The position numbers and the translations under genes were made by a program. This document shows positions 23,471 through 30,285 of a stretch of 31,406 nucleotides of DNA, piece after piece. Within the stretch, counting starts at the first letter, position 1; each line of letters opens with the position of its first letter. The notes beneath the pieces are model-generated. The model was not told the origin of the DNA, searched no databases, and worked only from the letters and a program-made list of their open reading frames with translations. The stretch comes from Actinomycetota bacterium (GTDB lineage: Bacteria; Actinomycetota; Actinomycetes; S36-B12). The DNA is taken from NCBI GenBank assembly GCA_009700485.1, contig WLLZ01000005.1, forward strand, positions 1 through 31,406. Direction: 5' to 3'.

Positions 23471-24267
23471 TTATCCCTCATGCCTTCGCGGATTTGGGCA
23501 AGCGATGTAGCGAGTAAGCGCGATACATGCATCTGCGATATGCCGAGTTGCTCTGCAATTTGGCTCTGTGATTGGTTCTTGAAGAACCTGAGCATGATTA
23601 TTTGGCGTTCGCGTTCTGGAAGTGCGGAAAGCAGTGGGCGGAAGGATTCGCGTAATTCGAATGCCTCGAGGGCGAGATCGTCACCACCAATACGGTCGTA
23701 TGGACTATCTCCGCCGGGATGTGACTCTGAAGCAGCGTCAATGGACGTTGCGGTGTAGGCACGACCGGCGTCCATTGCTTCCATTACCTCGGCATCGCTG
23801 AGCTCGCTGCGCTTAGCGAGCTCAGCGATAGTGGGTGGTCGATGTAGTTCGCGGGTGAGGGAGTCAATCGCCCTGTTGATTTCAACATTTCGTTCCTGAA
23901 GTCGGCGAGGGATATGAACCGCCCAGGCATGATCGCGAAAATGTCGCTTAATCTCACCGAGAATCGTTGGAGTCGCGAAAGTACTGAACTCCAGCCCGCG
24001 TGCTACCTCAAACCGATCGACAGCTTTTATCAACCCAACCATGCCAACTTGCACGAGGTCTTCTTGGGATTCGCCGCGATCACGATACCTACGAGCTAGG
24101 TGTTCGACGAGCGGCATGTGCATTTCGATTAGCTCGTCACGAATGATTTTATGTCTTGGGTCAGCCACCGGCAGGTCGGTAATTTCAATGAACAATTCAC
24201 GGGCATGGTCGCGCTTGGCCGCACTCCATCGACCGGATACGGCAGCTCCTACGGGGGGTTCGGGCAT
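23467..24267 (-). CDS. sigF: SigF/SigB-family stress sigma factor
   Basis: A 266-residue sigma-70 factor of the SigB/SigF/SigG group with regions 2, 3 and 4. MPLVEHLARRYRDRGESQEDLVQVGMVGLIKAVDRFE is region 2, FSTFATPTILGEIKRHFRDHAW follows, VHIPRRLQERNVEINRAIDS begins region 3, and LPERERQIIMLRFFKNQSQSQIAEQLGISQMHVSRLL is region 4. Such factors control stress or differentiation genes and are held by an RsbW-type kinase. The rsbW-like gene lies nine bases upstream on the same strand. No anti-anti-sigma (RsbV) gene is in the window. It ends in a CTAG convergent overlap. Confidence 0.95.
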   Translation of the reverse strand: MPEPPVGAAVSGRWSAAKRDHARELFIEITDLPVADPRHKIIRDELIEMHMPLVEHLARRYRDRGESQEDLVQVGMVGLIKAVDRFEVARGLEFSTFATPTILGEIKRHFRDHAWAVHIPRRLQERNVEINRAIDSLTRELHRPPTIAELAKRSELSDAEVMEAMDAGRAYTATSIDAASESHPGGDSPYDRIGGDDLALEAFELRESFRPLLSALPERERQIIMLRFFKNQSQSQIAEQLGISQMHVSRLLATSLAQIREGMRDN

Positions 24268-24276
24268 GGTGGATTG

Positions 24277-24687
24277 CTAAACCGTTACCGATGCCGGGCG
24301 CTTAATACGAAGTTCTAGTTTAACAATCCCGTTCTCGGCTCCGGCGGTAACTTCGTCAACCAAAGCGGCCAGGACCAGCCAACTAAATGTGTCGGTGGCC
24401 GGAGGTAAACCCGTTCGAGTATTTGCACTCACCCGGATGAATAAGGTGCCGGCTGTTTCGGTGAAACCACAATGTACATAGGTTTGCTCATCGCAGTCGT
24501 TAATCAATTGCGATACGGCTTCATCAATTGCTAGGCGAACATCTTCAATTTGGTCAATTGTCAGGTGCGTGCGTGCGGCTAATGCCGCTGCCATGGTTCG
24601 GGCCAAAGCGACATTTGCCGTGATGGCTCGAAAACTTAAGGTGACATCACCGGGCTGGGGTAGCGGGCCGACATTATTAGGGTTCAC
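24277..24687 (-). CDS. rsbW: RsbW/UsfX-type anti-sigma factor
   Basis: A 136-residue protein with the HATPase_c_2 fold of anti-sigma kinases. LTIDQIEDVRLAIDEAVSQLIND is the helix carrying the N-box-like region, with DEAVSQLIND in place of the usual DEA.tNAI. FSWLVLAALVDEV and the terminal KLELRIKRP resemble mycobacterial UsfX. The expected glycine-rich ATP lid is weak, so kinase activity may be lost, as proposed for some actinobacterial relatives. It directly precedes sigF and its 5' end overlaps the GNAT gene by 11 bases, so it is part of the sodN-GNAT-rsbW-sigF transcript. Its partner is almost certainly the adjacent SigF. Confidence 0.87.
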   Translation of the reverse strand: MNPNNVGPLPQPGDVTLSFRAITANVALARTMAAALAARTHLTIDQIEDVRLAIDEAVSQLINDCDEQTYVHCGFTETAGTLFIRVSANTRTGLPPATDTFSWLVLAALVDEVTAGAENGIVKLELRIKRPASVTV

Positions 24688-25180
24688 TCCCGTAGCCTGC
24701 CAGATTCACGAGGTCGTTTCCGGTGATTCGCTGCACCGTCCATTCGGCCATCGATTCAGCGCCGAGGCTGCGGTAGAAGCCGAGCGCGGGCTCATTCCAG
24801 TCCAGCACCCACCACTCCAGGCGCCCATAGTCATTTTCCAGACATTCTTTGGCCAGGTGGGCGAGCAGTAATTTGCCATAACCGTGGCCGCGGTATTGGG
24901 GCCGCACGTAGAGATCCTCTAGGTAAATACCGTACTTGCCGAGCCAGGTTGAGAAATTGCGGAAGTAAATGGCAAATCCGGCAAGTTGATTCCCAGGGCC
25001 GGGGTGTTCGATAACTAAGGCAAAGACCGCTGGGTTCGCACCGAAAAAGATGCGCTGGTACATCTGGGCGGTGGCAATGAGTTGGTCCGCGGCTTGCTCG
25101 TATTCGGCAAGCTCGCGGACCATCTCGAGTACTTCATCAACATCGCCTGGTTGAACCGGACGGATGCACCCAGGCAACAT
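24677..25180 (-). CDS. GNAT-family acetyltransferase (diamine acetyltransferase-like)
   Basis: A 167-residue GNAT enzyme. CIRPVQPGDVDEVLEMVRELA begins the fold. GIYLEDLYVRPQYRGHGYGKLLLAHLA holds the acetyl-CoA motif R-G-H-G-Y-G-K. RLEWWVLDWNEPALGFYRSLGAE is the closing strand. LEDLYV and EWWVLDWNEPALGFY are characteristic of the spermidine/spermine and thialysine acetyltransferase-like group. Polyamine or lysine-analogue acetylation is therefore a reasonable guess, not proven. It begins two bases after the sodN stop and overlaps rsbW by 11 bases, so it is embedded in the stress operon. Confidence 0.9.
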   Translation of the reverse strand: MLPGCIRPVQPGDVDEVLEMVRELAEYEQAADQLIATAQMYQRIFFGANPAVFALVIEHPGPGNQLAGFAIYFRNFSTWLGKYGIYLEDLYVRPQYRGHGYGKLLLAHLAKECLENDYGRLEWWVLDWNEPALGFYRSLGAESMAEWTVQRITGNDLVNLAGYGSEP

Positions 25181-25182
25181 CG

Positions 25183-25599
25183 TTATGCGGCCTTCGTCTC
25201 CCAGAAGATCGCGGCGATTTCATCGATTTTGCCCAAGAGGTCATCGGCGACCGCAACGTCGACGGTGCCCTTGGTGCCGCCGGCGCCGGCTAATTTTGTC
25301 GCTTGGTTGAAGAGTTCATTGAGCTGCGGGTACTTCTCGAAGTGCGGTGCCTTGAAGTAGTCGGTCCAAAGGACCCAGAGGTGCTCCTTGACCAGGTTCG
25401 AGCGATCTTCTTTGATCGTGATCGCGCGAGCCTTGAAATCGGCATCATCGGAGGCGTGGTACTTGGTCATGCAGGCTTTTACTGATTCGGCTTCAAGGCG
25501 AGCCTGGGCTGGATCGTAAATACCGCACGGTAGGTCGCAATGTGCGTAGGCCATGTTTCGCGGAGCAAAGAAGCGTCGGGCATGGGTGAGATTCAACAT
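25183..25599 (-). CDS. sodN: nickel-containing superoxide dismutase
   Basis: A 138-residue Ni-SOD precursor. The leader of 19 residues ends before HCDLPCGIYDPAQARLEAES, so cleavage after Ala19 gives a mature protein of 119 residues with the nickel hook ligands His20, Cys21 and Cys25 (mature positions 1, 2 and 6). EDRSNLVKEHLWVLWTDYFK and HFEKYPQLNELFNQA form the rest of the helical bundle. It removes superoxide in the cytoplasm. The ATG is preceded by AAAGGG. The processing protease gene sodX is divergent, starting 75 bases away. sodN heads a minus-strand operon with a GNAT enzyme, rsbW and sigF. Confidence 0.97.
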   Translation of the reverse strand: MLNLTHARRFFAPRNMAYAHCDLPCGIYDPAQARLEAESVKACMTKYHASDDADFKARAITIKEDRSNLVKEHLWVLWTDYFKAPHFEKYPQLNELFNQATKLAGAGGTKGTVDVAVADDLLGKIDEIAAIFWETKAA

Positions 25600-25622
25600 A
25601 GTTTCCCTTTCCAGAAGTTGAG

Positions 25623-25657
25623 TCCCCTGAGCCTACTGCGGTGCCGAAAGTACGGCA
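25623..25657 (-). promoter_or_regulatory. sodN promoter region with an inverted repeat
   Basis: On the minus strand TAGGCT (25635-25630) is a likely -10, giving a start near 25623 and a 24-base leader that contains the ribosome site. Seven bases upstream lies a perfect inverted repeat, TGCCG-N6-CGGCA (25642-25657), covering the spacer and -35 region. It could be an operator. It is unlike the Streptomyces Nur box that I know. Confidence 0.4.
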
Positions 25658-25674
25658 GGGGGCAGGATGGGGCG

Positions 25675-25977
25675 GTGTTCACTACCGTCCAGATAATCGG
25701 GCCGTCGATGGAGCCCGCCATGCGAACCGGTGATTACTGGGTGGTCTGGCGCACCAAGAGCCTGCGCCCGGGGGATGCCGCCTTGTTGCGGCATCCGCTG
25801 CGCCCGGAGCTACTTATCGTTAAGCGGCTGATTTTCTCCCCGGAGCCGGGGTGGTGGTGGGTTCAAGGCGATAACCCGCATAGTTCAGATGACAGCCGAT
25901 TATTTGGCTCAGTAGCAGCAGGCGCAATCGTGGGGCGCCTCGCATTTCGCTATTACCCACTTCGGCGGCGTATGTGA
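25675..25977 (+). CDS. sodX: Ni-SOD maturation protease (S26 family)
   Basis: About 100 residues from a GTG at 25675. IIGPSMEPAMRTGDYWVV carries the catalytic serine (Ser11), and LLIVKRLIF carries the general-base lysine (Lys50). WVQGDNPHSSDDSRLFGSV, followed by IVGRLAFRYYP, is the conserved S26 ending. It should remove the Ni-SOD leader in the cytoplasm so that His1 can bind nickel. It lacks an N-terminal membrane anchor with this start. An earlier in-frame start at 25540 would overlap sodN and is not favoured. The divergent sodN-sodX arrangement supports the assignment. Confidence 0.88.
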   Translation: MFTTVQIIGPSMEPAMRTGDYWVVWRTKSLRPGDAALLRHPLRPELLIVKRLIFSPEPGWWWVQGDNPHSSDDSRLFGSVAAGAIVGRLAFRYYPLRRRM

Positions 25978-26095
25978 CACAATGCGAACACCGAATCGGC
26001 AGCACTAACCTAAGCGGCAACCACCCTTGGCCGCCCCTCTTGCGTTCGAAAAATCTGCGTTCTTAAGGATGCCCCTGCTGACAAAGGATTCATCG

Positions 26096-27262
26096 GTGAA
26101 TACCCCAGACCCCAACGATCCCGTCTTTGCCTTACATGAAGGCGGAAAAATTGAAGTGTGTCCGAGTGTCGAAGTGCGCGATCGCGAAGGTCTTTCTTTG
26201 GCGTACACCCCGGGGGTGGCTCGGGTTTCGCAAGCACTTGCTGAAGACCCAGAATTGGCATACCGCTACACCTGGAAGGGCAATACCGTCCTCGTCGTCA
26301 CCGATGGCACCGCCGTACTTGGTCTAGGTGATATCGGCCCGATTGGCGCCCTGCCAGTTATGGAGGGCAAGGCGCTGCTTTTCAAGGATTTCGGTGGGGT
26401 GAACGCTGTGCCGATCTGCCTCGATACCACCGATGTTGAAGAGATTATCGAGACTGTCGTTCGCATAGCGCCGGCTTTTGGCGGCGTTAATCTCGAGGAT
26501 ATCTCGGCTCCCCGCTGCTTTGAAATCGAACAGCGCCTGCAGCAACTCCTCGATATCCCAATTTTCCATGATGATCAACATGGCACCGCGATCGTGGTAC
26601 TAGCCGCGCTGCTAAATGCGGCAAAGGTTACCGGCCGTAACGTTACCGATTTGCGCGTTGTGGTTTCAGGCGCCGGAGCCGCGGGGGTAGCAGTCACCAA
26701 CATGCTCCTTGATGCCGGTATCGGGGATATCGCAGCGGCCGATTCAAAGGGCATAGTTACCACCTCCCGAAGCGACCTAACACCGGTCAAAGCCGATCTG
26801 GCGGCACGAACCAATCGCGCTGGTATCAATGGGCCAATCGCGGAGGCCATTCGAGGCGCAGATGTCTACATCGGACTTTCATCGGGAAAGGTGCCAGCCG
26901 AAATCGTAGCCACGATGGCACCGGGTGCAATTATCTTTGCGCTGGCCAATCCGGATCCCGAAATTCACCCCGATCTTGCGGGCAAACATGCGGTGGTTGT
27001 TGCCACCGGGCGCAGTGATTTCCCTAATCAAATTAACAACGTGCTCGCATTCCCTGGGATTTTCCGAGGGGCCTTGGATGTGCGCGCCTCGTGTATCACT
27101 CCGGCGATGCGGTTAGCCGCCGCTAATGCCATCGCTGATGTCGTGGGCGAGGATTTATCACCTCTAATGATCATACCGAGCGTCTTTGACCCGCGAGTGG
27201 GCCGGGAAGTTGCTGCCGCGGTGGCGGCAGCCGCGCGCGCAGATGGGGTCGCTCGCGCCTAA
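26096..27262 (+). CDS. NAD(P)-dependent malic enzyme
   Basis: A 388-residue short-form malic enzyme that converts malate to pyruvate and CO2. SLAYTPGVARVSQALAEDPE carries the N-terminal catalytic Tyr. VTDGTAVLGLGDIGP, EGKALLFKDFGGVNAVPI and APRCFEIEQRL follow, with IFHDDQHGTAIVVLAALLNA supplying metal ligands. VVVSGAGAAGVAVTNMLLDAG is the nucleotide-binding loop. The GTG at 26096 is chosen because AAAGGA lies about seven bases upstream. Longer in-frame starts at 26027 and 26069 have poorer sites. It shares a CTAA convergent overlap with the aldolase gene. Cofactor choice (NAD or NADP) is not certain. Confidence 0.94.
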   Translation: MNTPDPNDPVFALHEGGKIEVCPSVEVRDREGLSLAYTPGVARVSQALAEDPELAYRYTWKGNTVLVVTDGTAVLGLGDIGPIGALPVMEGKALLFKDFGGVNAVPICLDTTDVEEIIETVVRIAPAFGGVNLEDISAPRCFEIEQRLQQLLDIPIFHDDQHGTAIVVLAALLNAAKVTGRNVTDLRVVVSGAGAAGVAVTNMLLDAGIGDIAAADSKGIVTTSRSDLTPVKADLAARTNRAGINGPIAEAIRGADVYIGLSSGKVPAEIVATMAPGAIIFALANPDPEIHPDLAGKHAVVVATGRSDFPNQINNVLAFPGIFRGALDVRASCITPAMRLAAANAIADVVGEDLSPLMIIPSVFDPRVGREVAAAVAAAARADGVARA

Positions 27263-28287
27263 TTCAGCTCAGCCTTAAGTGCAGCGATGAATTCAGCTAC
27301 ATCTGTTTCCGTGGTGTCCCATGAGCAGACCCAGCGGACTTCACTTCGTGCCTCGTTCCAGACATAAAACGGGGTATGCGACTGGAGGCGGGGGATGGCC
27401 GCGGGGGGCACCTGGGCGAAGACCGCGTTTGCTTGGGTTGGCTGGGTGATGGTTACACCCTGGATTTCTTTGACGCCGGCGGCAAGGCGTTGCGCCATTG
27501 AGTTGGCGTGGTCAGCGTTTTCCCGCCAGAGCTCATCGGTAAGCAGTGCGATGAATTGAGCAGAGGTAAAACGCATTTTGCTGGAGAGTTGCATATATTG
27601 CTTGCGAATGAATCCTAGATCGCTGCTGATATTAAGTTCGGGGTTCAAAACAATCACCGCTTCGGCCGACATCGCTCCGTTCTTGGTGCCTCCGAAGGAC
27701 ATGACATCGACACCTGCATCGGTTGTCATTGCTCGCAAAGACACGTTGAAACTGGCCGCCGCGTTAGCGATTCGGGCTCCGTCCAAATATAGAGCCAAGC
27801 CACGTGCGTGGGCGGTATCGGCAATCGCTCGAATTTCTTCTGGCGAGTAGCAAGTGCCGTATTCGGTTGATTGGGTGATGAGCACTACTTTCGGTTGCGA
27901 TTGGTGCACATCACCTGCGCGCCATTCAACCGAGTTGATGAGATCTGGGGTGAGCTTGCCGTCAGGGGTTTGCAGGTCGATGACCTTGGAGCCGAGTAAT
28001 TTCTCTGGTGCACCACCTTCATCGACGTTGATGTGCGCCGTACTCGCGCAAATCACGGCCTCCCAGGTGTGCATGAGCGATTGAAGTCCAACAACGTTTG
28101 CCCCGGTGCCATTGAACGTCATGAACACATCAACTTGATTACCAAGTTCGCGGCGGAATGCATCGACGGCGTTGTCAGTTGTTGAATCACTGCCGTATGC
28201 CGGCGCATGGCCTTGATTCGCGGCGCTCATGGCCGCAAGTACAGCTGGGTGGACTCCGGCGTAGTTATCGCTCGCTAATGACCGCAT
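27259..28287 (-). CDS. low-specificity L-threonine aldolase (PLP, fold type I)
   Basis: A 342-residue PLP enzyme. SDNYAGVHPAVLAAMSAANQ and APAYGSDSTTDNAVDAF form the N-terminus. FNGTGANVVGLQSLMHTWEA is the PLP-phosphate region, LALYLDGARIANAAASFNVS gives the aspartate, and DVMSFGGTKNGAMSAEAVIV gives the PLP lysine. This is the beta-eliminating lyase/threonine aldolase family, cleaving threonine to glycine and acetaldehyde. The ATG at 28287 has TACGGT seven bases upstream and no Shine-Dalgarno sequence. It is divergent from the MDR reductase and convergent with malic enzyme. Confidence 0.92.
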   Translation of the reverse strand: MRSLASDNYAGVHPAVLAAMSAANQGHAPAYGSDSTTDNAVDAFRRELGNQVDVFMTFNGTGANVVGLQSLMHTWEAVICASTAHINVDEGGAPEKLLGSKVIDLQTPDGKLTPDLINSVEWRAGDVHQSQPKVVLITQSTEYGTCYSPEEIRAIADTAHARGLALYLDGARIANAAASFNVSLRAMTTDAGVDVMSFGGTKNGAMSAEAVIVLNPELNISSDLGFIRKQYMQLSSKMRFTSAQFIALLTDELWRENADHANSMAQRLAAGVKEIQGVTITQPTQANAVFAQVPPAAIPRLQSHTPFYVWNEARSEVRWVCSWDTTETDVAEFIAALKAELN

Positions 28288-28325
28288 GTGGCGAACCGTA
28301 CCAACGGCACTATGATCAACGTGTG
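28285..28325. promoter_or_regulatory. bidirectional leaderless promoters of the aldolase and MDR genes
   Basis: TACGGT (minus, 28300-28295) lies seven bases before the aldolase ATG, and TATGAT (plus, 28311-28316) lies six bases before the MDR GTG at 28323. The hexamers are only ten bases apart, so the two polymerase sites overlap. Neither gene has a Shine-Dalgarno sequence. Confidence 0.45.
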
Positions 28326-29288
28326 TTCGCCATCTATGCAGGAGCCGTGAACCGTGAAGATCCGCTTTCTTGCCTTCGAGTCGGCGAGATCGAGTTGCCT
28401 AGCGCCCCTGAAGGGTGGGTCCCGGTAGCGGTGAAGGCCGCGAGCCTCAATCACCACGACATCTGGTCCCTAAAGGGCCAAGCGCTGTCGGCAGAGCGGG
28501 TCCCGATGATTTTGGGCTCTGATGCCGCTGGAGTGGCCGATGGTAACCGAGAGGTAATAGTTCATGCGGTTATCGGCAATAGTGCTGGCGGCGATGAGAC
28601 CCTAGACACCAAGCGATCACTTCTGAGTGAGGTTTACCCGGGGACGATGGCCCAGCAGGTTTATGTGCCGGCGGGTAATTTGATTGATAAACCAGCAGAG
28701 TTGACGTGGGCGGAGGCCGCCTGTTTACCAACCGCCTATCTCACGGCCTATCGCATGATTGCGATCAAGTCCGCGACGAGTCCAGGTGACACTATTTTGG
28801 TGCAGGGCGCCGCTGGGGGAGTGGCAACCGCGCTGATCGTGCTCGGCAAAGCCTTGGATCGTAAAGTCTGGGTAACCTCGCGCACCGCCGACAAACGCGA
28901 ATGGGCTTTAAGCCTTGGTGCCGACGCAGCATTCGAGACTGGTGAACGCTTGCCCGGCAAGGTTGATGCGGTCATGGAAACAGTTGGTGAGGCCACCTGG
29001 GATCACTCACTTAAGTCATTGCGTCCGGGGGGCACGATCGTGATCTCTGGAGCGACTTCTGGTGCAAATCCGCCGGCAGATCTAAATCGAGTTTTCTTTT
29101 TGCAACTAAATATCGTTGGGTCCACCATGGGTACGGCCGCCGAACTTCGCGAACTTGTTGACTTATTGGTGCGCACCGGGGTGCGCCCAGTGATAGATCG
29201 CGAGTTGCCGATGGAGAGAGGGGCCGAGGCTTTTGCTGCGATGGCCTCCGGTGATGTGCACGGTAAACTCGTGCTCACAGTGGGGTAG
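28323..29288 (+). CDS. zinc-independent MDR-family quinone oxidoreductase-like protein
   Basis: A 321-residue medium-chain reductase from the GTG at 28323. KAASLNHHDIWSLKGQAL and PMILGSDAAGVADGN mark the GroES-like domain. LPTAYLTAYRMIAIKSAT, ILVQGAAGGVATALIVLGKA (nucleotide loop) and LRPGGTIVISGATSG mark the Rossmann domain. The catalytic-zinc Cys-His pattern is absent at the usual places, so a quinone- or enoyl-reducing role is likely. The longer frame back to 28158 lies over the aldolase gene and is not used. The FkbM gene follows after two bases and is probably co-transcribed. Confidence 0.88.
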   Translation: MFAIYAGAVNREDPLSCLRVGEIELPSAPEGWVPVAVKAASLNHHDIWSLKGQALSAERVPMILGSDAAGVADGNREVIVHAVIGNSAGGDETLDTKRSLLSEVYPGTMAQQVYVPAGNLIDKPAELTWAEAACLPTAYLTAYRMIAIKSATSPGDTILVQGAAGGVATALIVLGKALDRKVWVTSRTADKREWALSLGADAAFETGERLPGKVDAVMETVGEATWDHSLKSLRPGGTIVISGATSGANPPADLNRVFFLQLNIVGSTMGTAAELRELVDLLVRTGVRPVIDRELPMERGAEAFAAMASGDVHGKLVLTVG

Positions 29289-29290
29289 TC

Positions 29291-30076
29291 TTGCTCCTGT
29301 TCGCTAAAAGTTTGTGTTTCGGTAAGTTGCGATTGCGCGATCGGAGTTGGGTGAAAAAGTTCAATACTCTGGGCTTCGCGGGGGCGATTGATCTTGTCAA
29401 GAACGAAACCCAGCAGCAGGCGGCGGTTATTTCCTCGTACTGGCGCAAACCTAAATCCGGTACGCACTTGGCCCTTGAGGTAGATCCTGATGACGACTGC
29501 ATCACTCGGGTTCTCTTGTCTGGTCAGCCGTGGGAGTCTTGGCTCACGCCCTATCTCATTCGATATTGCGATCGGGCAAAGGTGAGCTTGGATGTCGGTG
29601 CCAATATTGGCACCCATACGCGCACCCTTGCCCGGCAATCACTTGAAGTACATGCATTTGAACCCCAACTGCGGGTATTTGAAATCCTCTCGCGAAATAT
29701 TGCTGAATTCGGCAACGTAACCGCGCACAATTCGGCGGCCGATAACGCCCCGGGTGCCGCCAGGATGAAAGCCCCAACCAAAAATGTGGGGGCTACTGAA
29801 ATGTCCATTGACGGTACCGGTGAGGTCATTAACTGTATCCGTATTGACGACATGAATTTCTCGGCGCCGGTGGGGTTTATGAAGATTGATGTGGAAAAAC
29901 ATGAGATGGAAGCCCTAGAAGGGGCACTTGAAACGGTGCGGCGAGATCGTCCAGTAATCATCATGGAAGACCAAGTCCACGCCCGGGCGTTACTTGAGCC
30001 CCTCGGCTACCGGTGTCGTCGCATCGCTCTCGTTGACTTCCTGTGCTTGCCCGCTGAGTTTAGCCTAGATCGCTAA
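29291..30076 (+). CDS. FkbM-family methyltransferase
   Basis: A 261-residue SAM-dependent methyltransferase. KVSLDVGANIGTHTRTLAR near residue 97 is the SAM motif I, VHAFEPQLRVFEILSRNI is the acidic second strand, and VGFMKIDVEKHEMEALEGAL near residue 195 is the FkbM signature. Members methylate hydroxyl groups on sugars, lipids or other secondary products. The target is unknown. The TTG at 29291 is two bases after the previous stop. A GTG at 29351 is an alternative. No glycan cluster surrounds it, so its pathway cannot be inferred. It ends 15 bases before the convergent DUF6104 gene. Confidence 0.85.
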   Translation: MLLFAKSLCFGKLRLRDRSWVKKFNTLGFAGAIDLVKNETQQQAAVISSYWRKPKSGTHLALEVDPDDDCITRVLLSGQPWESWLTPYLIRYCDRAKVSLDVGANIGTHTRTLARQSLEVHAFEPQLRVFEILSRNIAEFGNVTAHNSAADNAPGAARMKAPTKNVGATEMSIDGTGEVINCIRIDDMNFSAPVGFMKIDVEKHEMEALEGALETVRRDRPVIIMEDQVHARALLEPLGYRCRRIALVDFLCLPAEFSLDR

Positions 30077-30091
30077 ACTCGGTTGAGTGTC

Positions 30092-30274
30092 TTAGTCATC
30101 ATCATCTTCATTATCCAGGCGTGCCAGCCACGTCGCGAATCTTTCGATAGGAGTTTCGAACTCTGGATTTAGGTCAACAAATTCGCGAAGACGCTCGGCT
30201 AATACTTCGATCGCCATTGATTCTTCACCGCGTCTGCTTTGTAGTTCTTCTATCCCGCGATCAGTAAAATACAT
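30092..30274 (-). CDS. DUF6104-family small protein
   Basis: A 60-residue acidic protein beginning MYFTDRGIEELQSRRGEESM, with LAERLREFVDLNPEF near residue 25 and ERFATWLARLDNEDDDD at the end. This matches the actinobacterial DUF6104 family, which to my memory often neighbours sucA/kgd. GGGAG lies five bases before the ATG. It begins 11 bases after the stop of the 2-oxoglutarate dehydrogenase gene, so the two are one operon. Function is unknown. Its size and charge suggest a binding or regulatory role, but that is inference. Confidence 0.85.
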   Translation of the reverse strand: MYFTDRGIEELQSRRGEESMAIEVLAERLREFVDLNPEFETPIERFATWLARLDNEDDDD

Positions 30275-30285
30275 GTAGGCTCCCG

